From assembly GCA_005281725.1 (NCBI GenBank), contig SSBO01000001.1:10370251-10434250 (forward strand): DNA of 64,000 nucleotides, in the 5' to 3' direction. The DNA is from Wuchereria bancrofti (lineage: Eukaryota > Nematoda > Chromadorea > Rhabditida > Onchocercidae). Below the pieces are notes generated by a model. It had not been told where the DNA came from, did no database searches, and was given only the letters and a program-made list of their open reading frames with translations. The translations under genes were made by a program, and so were the position numbers. Below, piece after piece: positions 1-13,248 of this stretch (positions are counted from its first letter, which is position 1; each line of letters starts with the position of its first letter).

Positions 1-1406
1 AAAAAAAAATGAATAAAATTTCTAAGAAAAAAAAATTTTTTTTTTTTTAAATAAATTTCTAAATATGTTATTAAATGTCATTTGTATAACATTTAACTAA
101 TAGCACAATTAGAAAAATTATATTTTTTATTTTTGTAAATTGCCAAACATTATTTTTTATAAAATCATTTTCATTTACTTTATTTTATTTACTTTTCTTT
201 TTTGAGTAAACAAATAAATATCATTGCGCTAAATATAAAAGAGTTTTAGGTGTTAATTACCTGATAAGCTATAAGTATATTAATTATCTGACAACTCGTA
301 AGTGATAAGTATTTGATAAGTCATTTTTGTTGATCAAAATTTGCAAGTGATATCAATGAATTTTTCAATTAAATATTTAAAACAATTAATTAATGATTGA
401 AATTATAAAAAAAAAAATGAAAAAACTAAGGTGTTATCTCATTTTTTTCTTTTTTTAATACATAATTTTCTACAAAATGTAAAAAATGGTGGAAAAAAAA
501 AGGTTAATTTTTCTACTGTATTTAAAAACTAATTTAATTTTTAAAAAATTTTTTCTGAAGCTAAACTTTTCTAGTAAATATACGTGAAAAATTTTTTAAT
601 TCTATCGCTTTTTTTTGTACTTTTTCCTTATTTTTCGTAAATAATTCATTTCATTATAAGTAAATTTACTTTTTACATTANTTGTTTTCAAATATTTAAA
701 AAAAAAATTACTAAATTGTTGTTACTAAAAAAAAATGAATAAAATTTCTAAGAAAAAAAAATTTTTTTTTTTTTAAATAAATTTCTAAATATGTTATTAA
801 ATGTCATTTGTATAACATTTAACTAATAGCACAATTAGAAAAATTATATTTTTTATTTTTGTAAATTGCCAAACATTATTTTTTATAAAATCATTTTCAT
901 TTACTTTATTTTATTTACTTTTCTTTTTTGAGTAAACAAATAAATATCATTGCGCTAAATATAAAAGAGTTTTAGGTGTTAATTACCTGATAAGCTATAA
1001 GTATATTAATTATCTGACAACTCGTAAGTGATAAGTATTTGATAAGTCATTTTTGTTGATCAAAATTTGCAAGTGATATCAATGAATTTTTCAATTAAAT
1101 ATTTAAAACAATTAATTAATGATTGAAATTATAAAAAAAAAAATGAAAAAACTAAGGTGTTATCTCATTTTTTTCTTTTTTTAATACATAATTTTCTACA
1201 AAATGTAAAAAATGGTGGAAAAAAAAAGGTTAATTTTTCTACTGTATTTAAAAACTAATTTAATTTTTAAAAAATTTTTTCTGAAGCTAAACTTTTCTAG
1301 TAAATATACGTGAAAAATTTTTTAATTCTATCGCTTTTTTTTGTACTTTTTCCTTATTTTTCGTAAATAATTCATTTCATTATAAGTAAATTTACTTTTT
1401 ACATTA
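1..1406. repeat. Direct duplication of ~680 bp around an assembly gap
   Basis: Bases 1-680 recur at 727-1406 with the same homopolymer lengths wherever I compared them (offset 726); an N sits at 681. Near-perfect identity beside a gap suggests one locus represented twice by the assembler, although a very recent tandem duplication is possible. No gene is visible in either copy. Each copy contains a patch rich in GATAAGT/GTGATA words (about 250-350). Confidence 0.9.
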
Positions 1407-1845
1407 TCAAAAATAAAATTGCTATAAGACAATAAAGAACAATCGAATTATTTAATTTACTACATTTGTGAAATTTTAAAAAAATTTTAACACTAATTTT
1501 ATAACCAAATTTCAATGTTTAATTTGAAAAAAAGTAAATAATAACTAAGAAATTAAAATAAAAAACAAATTTTACATTTAAAAATTGAATATCTCTTCTT
1601 TCAAATATATCATTAGTAAAATGATAGCTATAAATTTTAATGGAAAGTTTACTCATTTTTTTTTCCAATGCAAACTTTTTTGCAAAAAAAGAAAAGGAAA
1701 AAACGACTTTCGATATAAAATTACCATAATTTTGCAATTTTATTTTAAGCAAAAAAGCAAAATCAAAACATTTAAATTTCAATTTTCAGTTATTAAAAAT
1801 GCTAAATGCTAAATTTATTCGTTTCTTTTTTGCATAAATGTTGCG
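1407..1845. other. AT-rich 5' flank of the channel gene
   Basis: No gene is recognised here. Short overlapping open frames are low-complexity (Phe/Lys/Asn-rich) and have no splice context. The stretch ends at the proposed start codon of the ligand-gated channel and probably contains its promoter or 5' UTR. Confidence 0.5.
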
Positions 1846-4800
1846 ATGATATTACAACAAATAATACGATTTTATTATTTATTCGTAATTATTTTCAATA
1901 TAACCGACATTTTCTTTGTTATTAGGTTTGTAAATTTTATTTTTTTATTTTTAATTATTTTTTATTTTTTTTTTGTTTAGAAAAACTTAAATTTGTCAAA
2001 ATATGATGATTTACATGTTTCTATTTACCTCTTCTTAACTACTTATTGGTTGGTTTAACTTATCTATTCTCATCCATTTATCAAAATATTTAAAAATAAT
2101 TTTAATAATTAACTTTTAACTATAAAAATAATTTAAATAATTAACTTTTCAAATTCCATATTTCATTACTAAATAATTAATCCTTTCAATATGATGTATA
2201 TTTTTTTAAATAGTTTTGATAACAAAATATGGTATAAAACAAAAAGTGAAAAAATTTTGTTGAAGTAAAAATAATCAATTTATTAAATATGGTTAACATT
2301 TTCAAAAATTTGAAAATAATTTTAAGATTAAAGTTTTTCTTTTTTTTGTTTTATTTTAAGATTAAATTTAAACTTTCTTTTTTTTAATTTGCACTATTTA
2401 AGATTAAATTGTTGATATTTTGAAAAACAAAATTAATGCTTTTAAAAAGTTGAATAAGTTAATCATTTATTTATTTCAAATTGTTCAAATTTACTTAAAT
2501 ATATTAATAATTTCAGTAGAAGTCAACTACTGAATTTCAATAGTTCACGTATTAACGTAAGTGACAGCAGTTTGATACGTACGTCAACGTACTACAAGAA
2601 TGCTTCTGCTTTGTTAGCTGATTTATTGAATGATTACGACATGCGACTACGTCCTGGTTTTGGTGGTTAGTGTGTTCTTATTAGAATTAATTAATTAATT
2701 AATTACCTGTTTTAATTTTATTCTCAACAACAATTTCAATAATTGTTAATTCTATTCTTAAAATGCTCAAAATAATTTCAATTTGTAATGAAAAATAATA
2801 AATTTTGAAAAAAAAAAAAAAATTTCAATTTGTAATGAAAAAAATTTTAAAAAAAATAATTTCAATTTGTAATGAAAAATAAAAATAATTAACTTTTAAT
2901 TATAAAAATAATTTAAATAATTAACTTTTCAAATTCCATATTTCAAAAAAATAAAAGAAATTGTGAATCAATGAAATTTGTCAACAAATTTGTCACATAG
3001 ATATATTATTCAATCTAAAATTTTTTTTTATCATTTCTACTGACCATTGCTGGACAATAAACAATTTAAAATTATTTTAATAGTACAAATTAAATAGCGA
3101 AATACTATTATTAGCATTGTTGACCAGTTCAATTCATAATTCTATTTTAGGTAAAATATTCCGGTGACCATAGCTGGACAGAACGTAATTAAGAATTAAG
3201 TAATAGGATAAATTAAAATTTAAACGAATTGAATTAAAACATGAATTAAAAAGAAATTTAGGATGAAATAATATTATTTTACAAAATTAAATTTTTTTAA
3301 AATTAAGTTGAAAAATTGGTGTACCGAAAATTTTTTTCTTTTTTTTTTGCTATCAATATATTAAATATAAAATAAGATATATTGTAAAATAAAGCAAAAA
3401 ATTCTTTTAAAAAAAATATTTTTACAAAATATTTCAATAAAAGTATTTTTTTAGGTAATAATATCAAAAAAAAATGTATCAGTTTTTTAATTTAATTTTT
3501 TTTAATTTAATTATTTTCTTTTTAGGTGATGCTTTGTTATTAACATTGGATATTATCGTTGATTCAATTGATGCAATCTCGGAAGTAAATATGGTTAAGT
3601 TCAANNNNTTTTTTTTTTTTAAATAAAATTAAATTGAAGTGATAAGAATTCTCTTATCATCTGTTTTTTTTTTTTTTGCTTATCAAAACTGGAAAATTTT
3701 CAAAAAANNNNNNNNNNNTTTCACTTATCTTAGGAAACTTTTATTTTAATTTGTTTACTTCAGTTTAATTAATTCTTCTTATTACTTTTAAAATTTTACC
3801 TATTTTATTTTAATTAATTTTACTTATTATTGCCTTTACTTATTAGTAAATTTAAAAATTTAGTCTTCTAATTTATTAAAAATTTACATTTAAAATATCG
3901 CTATATTTTTTCAAATTAAAAAAGAAGGAATTTAGCATTTCTACAAGAAGAAAAAAAAAACTTAATAAGAATTCAAATTCAAATTTAATTGTGTGCATTT
4001 AAATTTAAGGATTATACTATAACAATGTATTTGCATCAATATTGGCGTGATGAACGTCTCTCCTGGTCACATCATTATCATATCAATGATATAATATTAT
4101 CAGAAGAATTCTCACAGTAATTTTTTTTTTCTTTAAATAGTTTTTATGAATGAATGATGAATGAAATGATTAAATTTTTAGTAATTTTCTAAATTCATTT
4201 AATTTTTTTTTCTATTCTAAACCATAAATTCTTTAATCTTTGATCATTAATTAATCATTATAAGTTAATCGTTTTTCTTTTTTTTTTTACTAAAACCAAA
4301 ATAAAAATTTTTGAATATTTTTAAAAATTTATGAAAGTAAAATTTAATATTCTATTATATAATTTTATGATACAATATTTGCTTGAAATAATTCATTTCC
4401 AAAAAAATGAATAGATTTTTTTTAAATGCTTAAAATTTATATCAAATTGATAAATTATCAGTTTTTTTTTTTTTTTAAGATATATTTGGGTACCAGATAC
4501 ATTCATAGCAAATGATAAGCAATCATTTCTTCACGATGTTACAGAAAAGAATAAAATAATTCGAATTGAAAAAAATGGGCAAATTACCTATGGAATAAGG
4601 TTAGTTATATATTTTGCATTATGCATTGATTATAATTTATTCTAAATTATTTCTTTCAAAATTTCAATATTTTATTTTAAAAATTTTCCTTTTGCATAAT
4701 TTGTTGACAAATAATTTATTATAGTTCCATTTCAAATATATATTTGTTTGATTTACTTTATTTTATACAGTAACAAAAGTAAGAATATGTTATGAGTTTC

Positions 4801-7800
4801 AATTTAAGTAGTAATATTTTAAGAATAACAATTATAACTTAAAAAATGAAGAATTGAAATTTAAAATTTGAAAATCAAGAAAAAAGAGAGATATTTCATT
4901 TTTTTTTTATATTTAAAAAGTTATTCACAATAATTAAGACATCGTTATTGCATTCATTAAATTATATAATTAGTAGTGTCACATTGAAGTGACAAATTAT
5001 TGTTCTCTTTCAATTTGTTATTGTTTTCTTTTTATCATAAATTGTAAAACAAAAACAATTGGATGAAATTAAATGCAAAATGTCGCAGAAGATGACAAAT
5101 ACTTAAAAAAAAAAGAAAAACATCTGATAGAATTATTAAAACATACAATTATATGAAATAATCAAATTCATTTTCATTTTCAAATTTATAAATTTTATTT
5201 TGTTATCAAATATTTTAAGTGTAATATAAAATAAAAACTATAAATTTATCATTGTTTATTATTTAGAATGGATCTAATTATGACTAAACATAATTTAAAA
5301 AAAAAAGAATTGTAAGTAAAACTTAAGCACTTAAATTTATGTTTATTATTTAGAATGGATCTAATTATGACTAAACATAATTTTAAAAAAAAAAAGAATT
5401 GTAAGTAAAACTTAAGCACTTAATATTTAAATGAAAAATAATAAATTAGTAAATTTTTTTTTTCTTGAGATTTACGACAACACTTGCATGTCATATGAAT
5501 TTAAGAAATTATCCATTGGATAATCAAAATTGTACAATGGAAATTGAAAGTTGTAAGTTATCGGTTTTTTTTTTCCTTTCACAAGAAAATATTATCAAAA
5601 TAATCAGTGAGCAAAAAAGTGATAAGATAATAGATGAAATAAACATTTTCATCAATTTTTGCGCTTTCTAAAAAAATTATTTATCAAAAAAAAGAAGGAA
5701 AAAAAGAAAAGAAAGTAATTATACATTTTTTCTTTTCTTTTTTTTTTTATTTCCATACTTTTTATCATAAAATAACATTAAGTAAAAAAACTTTGTTAAA
5801 TTTAATAATAATTTTTTTGCTTTTTTTACTTTTTTTTTTTTTTTTTAAAAATTTTTTTTTAGATGGATATACAACATCTGAAATTTTAATGCATTGGAAT
5901 CATCCAAATGCAATATTTGGAATGGAAAAAATTATTGTTCCACAATTTGAAATTCTTGGCTATCAAACATTAAATCGTATTGCTCGAACTGCCACAGGTA
6001 TTCAAATTCAAATTTATCATTTCTTTTTCTTTCTTCTTTTTTCCTCCATCATATCTATCTTATTTTTCAAAAAACAAAAGAAAATTTTCAAATTTTAAAA
6101 AATATTTGTAAAATTTATTGTTGTAAAAATATTTTGTTAATAAAAGTTTGAAAATATATTATCGATTTGAAATTTTCTTTCAAATTTAAACTTGCATTTA
6201 TTCATTAATGAATTTGAATTAATCCAATTTCATTTTAATTCCCATATTATCAAACTTTATACTTTTATATTACATTATTGTTCAAATAATTACTGCTTTT
6301 ATTATATTTTAGATGCACAATTTTAATTTCATTCAATTTCATTTTAATTTCCACATTATTAAACTTTTTACTTTTATATTGCATTATTATTTAAATAGTT
6401 ACTTTATATTATCATTATTTTATTTTAGGTGCATAATTTCAATTTCACTTCAATTTTTCTATTATTAAACTTTATACTTTTATATTGTATTATTCTTTAA
6501 ATAGTTATTGCATTTATTGCATTTTATTTTAGGTATACAATTTCATTTTCATTCAATTTCATTTTAATTTCCACAAATACTAAACTTTATACTTTTATAT
6601 TATATTATTATTTAAACAATTATTTCATTTATTGAATTTATTTTAGGTGCATATCAACGTTTATCATTAGCATTTCATTTTAAACGATCCGCTGGTTATT
6701 TCATTTTTCAAACTTATTTGTTATGCATAATTATTGTTATGCTTTCATGGATTAGCTTTTGGATTAGTCATGAAGCTACATCAGCTCGTGTTGCCTTAGG
6801 TTTTGTTTATTTATTATTATTATTATTATTATTATCATTACTACTATTATTATTACTATTATTATCATTATTGTTATTAATGTTTATAAATAGATGCATA
6901 AAGTAATTCATTTATCATACAAAAATATCATAATATTAGCTTAAATTTAAAATTAATTAAATTTATTTGCTTTTTTTTTTAAATGTAAAAAACTGTAGAA
7001 AAGTGATATATTATAGCGACAACAACAATATTAACTATGACAACAATTGGTATTGGTGTACGACAATCATTGCCAGCGATAAGTTATGTGAAAAGTATTG
7101 ATATTTACCTTGTAAGTTTATATTTTTCTTATAATTAATTTAAGTATTAATATTTACCATATGTATATTTTTTGTAATTAATTAAAGTTTTGATAATTAC
7201 CTTATCTTGTAGGTTCATTTTTTTGTAATTAATTAAAATATTGATATTTACAGTGTAAGTTTATATTTTTCTTATAATTAATTAAAGTATTGATAATTAC
7301 CTTATCTTTAGGTCCATTTGTTTTGTAATTAATTAAAATATTGATATTTATGGTGTAAGTTTATATTTTTCTTATAATTAATTAAAGTTTTGATAATTAC
7401 TTTGTCTTGTAGGTTCATTTTTTCTTTTTTCCGTAATTAATTAAAATATTGATGTCTACAGTGTAAGTTTATATTTTCCTTACAATTCATTAAAGTATTG
7501 ATAATTGCCGTGTAAGTATATATTTCTTTATTATTTTTTCCTTATTAAGTAATTAATTAAAGTATTAAACTTACAATTATTAAAGTATTGATAATTACCT
7601 TATCTTTTAGGTTTATTTTTCTATAATTAAACTATTGATAATGATCCTGTAAGCTTATATTTTCCTTATAATTAATTAAAATGATTAGAAATAGTTATTA
7701 ATTAATATATGCACATATTTTTTATATATATAAATTGACATTCTAAAATAATACTTTAAAGTTTGAAGGTTTATATATAAATCGCTTTTTCTATCATATT

Positions 7801-10695
7801 TTATATCATAATTAATAGTTTATTAATTAAAATTGTTTTTTGTTTGTTCCTTTTAATTTTTGAATTTTTAATTTAACTTTTAAATTAATACTTTAAGGTT
7901 GTTTGTTTCATGTTTGTATTTGCGGCATTATTGGAATATGCGATAATAAATTATTCATATTATAACCGTCAAAGTAAACTTTGTGAAAATGTAAGTAAAT
8001 GAAACAATGAAAGTATTAAAGATTAAAAAAGAAAAAAAAAAATGTTAACTTATACGATTATTTATTTTAATCAATGTTAAAAGTATGATAAATCTTTTAT
8101 TCATATTATAAATTATAAATTTTATTTCAAATTTTTGAAATTTTTTTATATATTTAAATTTTAATCATTGAAAACTTTTATTAATCTATTATTAATTATT
8201 AAAACAATTTTGTCAATATAATATAAAGTTTTTAATTCTAACACTTTTATTTTTTCTCTAATTTTATTTACTCCATAATTACTGAAATAATAATAAAAAT
8301 ATTTCAATAACATTTTATGCAGCAATAATATTTTCAGTTTAGCATTACTATAATAAATTATTTTACAATTAATTATTCATCCTAACCATTTGTTTACTTC
8401 AAATTTAATATTCCTTTATCTGTTTTAATTATTTACCTGTTAAAGAATTAATTTAAAATTAATCATTCATTTATTTCTCAAAAATAACTTTATTATATTC
8501 ATTTTATGATATCAAATAAAGTTATTTCTTGTAAATTTTTTTTTCTTTTTTTTTTTGTAGATTTAATTTAAAATTAATCATTCATTTACTTCTCAAAAAT
8601 AACTCTATTATATTCATTTTATGATATTTATGATATAAATAAAGTTATTTCTTGTAATTTTTTTTTTTTTTTTTGTAAATTGAATTTTAATTCTTGAAAA
8701 AATTTTCTTTACAGAAAACTAAAAAAAACAAAAGGAATAAAATAGCAAAATCTAATGTGATGCATTATGGAACTATCATTAGTGATAAGAATGATAACAA
8801 TCGCTCACAATCACCACTGTTATCACTGATACCATTTAGTAGATATGCTAGAAAGAGGACAAATTTAACTATTCCTCATTATCCTCGATTTATCAGTGAT
8901 AACAAATTATGGCATAGGAAGCGGTAAGTTTATATAAGTAACGAAATCATTCACTTTTTTTTTATGAAAGATTTAAGTTAAATAATAAATTGAAATGGTT
9001 TTATCATAATTTTAAATGTTTATTTTAGTCTTAATGATTATGATAAAAATTATGATAATATGATAATAAAAATTATACTGATTAATAATTGTTTAGGTTC
9101 ATAATTAATTGCTAATTAGTTATCATCATTTGCTAATAATATATTAATTACCAACTAATTAATCAGAATTGAGTTAATCAAATTAATTTACAGAGTTTCT
9201 TTTTTTCTTTTTTGTATGTTAATTAATAATATAATCTCAAAGCTAAAATTTCTTATTCATTCCTTATCATTTAAATATAAATTTTAAATATTATAAATTA
9301 TTGTAAAAAAAATTATTATTATTTGTTAATGAAAAATTTGAAAAAAAAAAATAAAATAAAAAAAAACATTTAATGCAAAAATATTATGATTTCTTGCAAA
9401 TATTATACTATTTCTACTAATAAATTTTTTTTTATGAAAAAAAAATGAGTTAAGCATAATTAGTATAAATTAACTGTAATAAATTTTGCATGCATAATGC
9501 AAAATTGCAATTTGCTAGTGCATTTTTATATTAATTTTATATTTTTATATTAATTTTATATTACAAGTTAATGCAATACATTCATTATTATATTTGATGC
9601 TAAGTAATAAATACTATTATTTTACTTGTATTTTCTAAATTACTTTGATATTAGATAGAGTAAGTGTACATTATATAAGTTTATTTGATATATATATAGG
9701 TAAGTAAATAAAAGTAAGAGTAAGGATGAATGTATTAATATGAAAAAGTAAAAGTAAGAATGAATGTATTAACAGTATAAGTTTATTTGGTATATACACG
9801 TAAGTAAATAAAAGTAAAAGTAAGAATGAATGTATTAACAGTATAAGTTTATTTGGTATATACACGTAAGTAAATAAAAGTAGGAGTAAGAATGAATGTA
9901 TTAAGTATAAGTTTATTTCGTATATACACGTAAGTAAATAAAAGTAGGAGTAAGAATGAATGTATTAAGTATAAGTTTATTTCGTATATACACGTAAGTA
10001 AATAAAAGTAGGAGTAAGAATGAATGTATTAAGTATAAGTTTATTTCGTATATACACGTAAGTAAATAAAAGTAAGAGTAAGGATGAATGTATTAACAGT
10101 ATAAGTTTATTTGATATATACACGTAAGTAAATAAAAGTAGGAGTAAGAATGAATGTATTAAGTATAAGTTTATTTCGTATATACACGTAAGTAAATAAA
10201 AGTAAGAGTAAGAATGAATGTATTAACAGTATAAGTTTATTTGGTATATACACGTAAGTAAATAAAAGTAGGAGTAAGAATGAATGTATTAAGTATAAGT
10301 TTATTTCGTATATACACGTAAGTAAATAAAAGTAAGAGTAAGGATGAATGTATTAACAGTATAAGTTTATTCGATATATATACACGTAAGTAAACAAAAG
10401 TAATATTTAGTTTAAAACGACATGAAAATTTAAATATGAAACATCGTAAACAAATGATCAAAATTCATGCTCAATGGTTACATACGCAAACACGTTCTAT
10501 TGCTGGATCAGTTCACGTATGCGACGTAAATCTTATTGATAAGAATTCACGAATTATTTTTCCACTCACTTTTATTATTTTCAAGTAAGTTAACATGAAA
10601 ATATAATACAATAATTTTTAGTCTTAATTAATGATTTATATTTTCTTTCCTTTTTTTCCTTCTTATTTGTCAATAGATTTGAATATTTTTGTTGA
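1846..10695 (+). CDS. GABA-A-type ligand-gated chloride channel subunit (Cys-loop)
   Basis: Thirteen exons join in phase to 494 residues: 1846-1925, 2517-2665, 3526-3593, 4010-4116, 4480-4599, 5470-5552, 5863-5997, 6647-6799, 7017-7111, 7898-7990, 8715-8923, 10411-10584, 10677-10695. Exon 1 encodes a hydrophobic signal peptide (start [16 protein letters not shown]); it was chosen because its phase-2 donor fits exon 2. The extracellular domain has the Cys-loop (C182-C196, 13 residues between, with YPLD) and IWVPDTF. TM1 is at about 270-292. The TM2 entrance reads SARVAL, followed by ILTMTT, which is the anion-selective type. TM3 ([13 protein letters not shown]) is followed by a long basic M3-M4 loop and TM4 ending [14 protein letters not shown] and [15 protein letters not shown] resemble GABA-A beta subunits, so nematode gab-1 is the closest candidate; unc-49 or another lgc subunit is less likely. 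Family knowledge: a pentameric plasma-membrane receptor for inhibitory neurotransmission. Confidence 0.93.
5254..5427 (+). repeat. Tandem 87-bp duplication carrying a pseudo-exon
   Basis: Two adjacent copies (5254-5340 and 5341-5427) in channel intron 5. Each has TTTATTATTTAG, then about 45 bp starting AATGGATC, then GTAAGT, so both look like a short exon with acceptor and donor. The protein does not need it: the flanking exons already join as YGIR-FTTT, as in other family members. Confidence 0.8.
6295..6646 (+). repeat. Tandem repeats carrying copies of a splice acceptor
   Basis: Diverged units of about 104-116 bp in channel intron 7. Each contains TTTTAG followed by GTGCAT-, ATGCAC- or GTATAC-like sequence (AG at 6311-6312, 6427-6428, 6531-6532). 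The last one, at 6645-6646, is the real acceptor before the exon starting GTGCATATC. Confidence 0.75.
7090..7680 (+). repeat. Degenerate tandem repeats derived from an exon 3' end and its donor
   Basis: Units of about 55-65 bp in channel intron 9 copy the end of the preceding exon and its donor (AGTATTGATATTTACCTT then GTAAGTTTATATTTTTC), alternating with acceptor-like TTATCTTTTAGG. The first unit is the genuine exon/intron junction at 7111/7112. Confidence 0.75.
8451..8690 (+). repeat. Tandem ~115-bp duplication in channel intron
   Basis: Two similar units (about 8451-8562 and 8563-8680) share AAAATTAATCATTCATTTA and AAAGTTATTTCTTGTAA, each ending in a T-run; the first T-run ends in an acceptor-like TTTTGTAG. 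They lie just before the exon starting at 8715. Confidence 0.75.
9655..10400 (+). repeat. 64-67-bp minisatellite, about 11 copies
   Basis: Tandem array immediately before the exon at 10411. The core unit contains AAGTTTATTTCGTATATACAC, GTAAGTAAATAAAAGTAGG and AGTAAGAATGAATGTATTA. Some copies have GGTATA or GATATA in place of CGTATA. Every unit contains a perfect donor-like GTAAGTA. Long open frames on the minus strand here are a by-product of the repeat. Confidence 0.9.
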
Positions 10696-11779
10696 TTTAA
10701 AAAAATAGTTTATATCATTCATTATAAATGTTCTAGTTCATTTTAATAAATTAAAAGAAATAAAAATTCTATTCTTTACTCATAGTCATATTCTATTTTC
10801 ATATTTATCTATTTGTTTACATATTATTTTTACTTAACTAATAAGATAGGAGTAAAGCTATTTTAAAAAGAAAAATAATTAACTAAGCATTGAAATGAAA
10901 TTTTGATAAATAATAATACAATAACAAATTTGCAATAAAATTTTTTCGTTCTTAATTTTTTTCTGATTTTTCCAGAACAAAAAAAAAAAATTTAATCAAT
11001 AATAAAATATGAAATCAAATATTAGGCATTAGTAGTTGTTTTTTTTTTTCAGTAGAAAAATTTTTAAATTGCTTGAAAAAAAAATGATACAATGGATATA
11101 GCAAATGTTGCTAGCAATTCTTTTTTCTATTTTTCTTTTTAAATTTTCCTTTTATGTTTATATTTGTAAAAATAAAACAAAAAACAAACAAACAAACAAA
11201 TAAATTATTTCAGTATATGTTATTGGGGATATTATACAATAATACAATAAACAACAATTTGTAATATTCAATGAATGAATTTTTCAATTTTCAGTTTGTC
11301 AACTTGTCAACTTTGCAATTATTTTATTCCAATAAATTATTTCAAAGAAATTAATGTCAATAAAATAATCATTAATATATTCTTAATAGTATTATTATTA
11401 CATATAGAAAGAGTTGAAAAATTATATGAATTTAAAAATTTTAATTTTTCTCCATCAAATAAACAAACAAAGAGAAAATGAAATTATCGAATATTGAATA
11501 CTTTTTAAATCCATTTTAAACTTAAACTCATTTACATAAATTTAATAGGAGAAGGATTTCATTTAAAATAACAACTTTCTTTCTTTTTTTGTAAACAACA
11601 ACTATTAATATTACAACTTCAACCAATCCATATTAATTTTTATTAATTTTGTTTTTTTTTTTTTTTTGCTATACTCTATATGCATTCGAAATTTAAACCA
11701 TTTAATTTTATACATTTTAATGAGAATGAATTTTAATAGTTTTAGATTTCACTCAATTATGAGTTTATGTTGTTAAATG

Positions 11780-12120
11780 AAATGATATGTTGTCGCCACA
11801 ATGGCGAAGCTATGATGTAATGAACAAAGAGTATTGTTTTAAGTGATTTTAATCTACTTTGTAACCTTAACATCCAAAAAATCCCTCCCAATTTTCTTCC
11901 TTACAAAGCCATTTATAGTATCTTGTAATGGTATGGCTCCGTTGGGAAGTGTCTAGCTTGCTTACATCTTTAAATGTTTTATAATTAAGTTATATTCGTG
12001 TGTTATGTATCAACTCGTTATTGTAATGTTGTATAATTTTTAATGTTAATCTGTGGTTTAATTACCCAAGTTTGAGGTTTGAATAATAAAGTATTTCACG
12101 AAGACTCCCACAGTACACGT
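11780..12120 (+). mobile_element. LTR-like dispersed repeat, copy A
   Basis: Begins near TGTCGCCACAATGGCGAAGC and carries, in order, CATTTATAGT, CTTGTAATG, TTTTATAA, a block around GTTATGTATCAACTCGTTA, the SL1 exon at 12055-12076, and AATAAAG just after it. Copy B (14845-15220) has the same landmarks in the same order but is strongly diverged between them. The 3' limit is uncertain. TG start, poly(A) signal and repeat status suggest an LTR (a BEL/Pao type is a guess); no internal retroelement gene is adjacent. Confidence 0.45.
12055..12076 (+). other. SL1 spliced-leader exon sequence (22/22), copy A
   Basis: Exact match to the nematode SL1 exon (GGTTTAATTACCC then AAGTTTGAG), followed at once by GT. 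The bases after it (GTTTGAATAATAAAG) do not supply the GGTAA that pairs with TTACC in genuine SL RNAs, and no clear Sm site follows, so a functional SL RNA gene is not supported. Confidence 0.9.
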
Positions 12121-13248
12121 ACACAGAACGGAATCAGTACAGATTCGAGAATCTACCAGTATCGAAGGCAAAGAAGTCAACGATCTGAACTGTCAAGGAA
12201 GGAAACCTACTTTGTTTCGCAAGGAAGCAGAGCAGTAAGAAAGGGTTATTAAATTTGTTTTTACATATGCATTATCAGCTGATCAATGACAATTATAATT
12301 AGCAATTTGGCAAATATATTTAATAATTTTATAATTTCGTTCTTTTTTTTTTTTTAATTTGTTTGTAAATGCACCGCATTATCCTCAAAAATGACTTAAT
12401 GCCCTTATATAATCACATTGGTTTTATTAGCTTAATTATTCCCTTTTCCATCCCTCATTTTATCGTTTTTTTTTCGTGATTTAGTATCACTGATTAAGTG
12501 AAGCAAATTAAATCTACAAGATTTATTATTGATTAAGCCAAATTAACATTCTAAATCTCATTTATTTCTATTCTTCCATAATTATCATACACATTGCTTT
12601 ATTTTCCTACATTCATGTCTTTTTTTTTTCCTTTTTTGTTGAAAACAACAAACATATAAAAAAAATTCTTTTTTTTTTGAAAAACAAAAAAAAAACAAAA
12701 AAAGACAATTTATGATAATCTATTTTTGTATTCGACCCGAAATAAACTTGAAAATTCTTTTTTCCTTTTTTTTCTTTTGTGCAAGAATTGCTTATCAGGA
12801 CAGAAAACAATTATTATAAAACCAGTATAAAAACAATAAATAATCAAAGAATGAGTTGAGATAATTTTTTTTTTCTTCGTATTCAATATTTATCTACGTT
12901 TTTCAAACATAACAACAAATATACCTCTTTAATTGTGCGAATTTTTGCAAACCATCGTTATAAACGTGAAAAGCAAAGAAAAATATTCAATTGATTGAAA
13001 AAAAAAAAAAAAATATGACAAATAAAATATTCTTGAAAGCAGAATGCTCAATTTTTTCTTTTTTTCAATCATATTTAAACAAAACTTAAAATTATACAAT
13101 AATGAGATTGAAAATTAGTAAACAAGTTAATTCGAATGCACAAGTTTCTAACAGAAGCATGCATAACATTATTTACTAAAGGCTTGAAAACAAATAAGTA
13201 CAAATTTTGTATTTACAAAAAAAAAAAAAAAAAGCAAATATTATATTC

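Larger units (their letters stand above)
10696..13248. other. Intergenic, channel to unc-50
   Basis: Convergent 3' flanks of the channel gene (+) and unc-50 (-). Mostly AT-rich with T- and A-runs. It holds the first LTR-like repeat with an SL1 exon (11780-12120) and a less AT-rich tail (about 12090-12245) without a convincing reading frame. No other gene seen. Confidence 0.6.
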
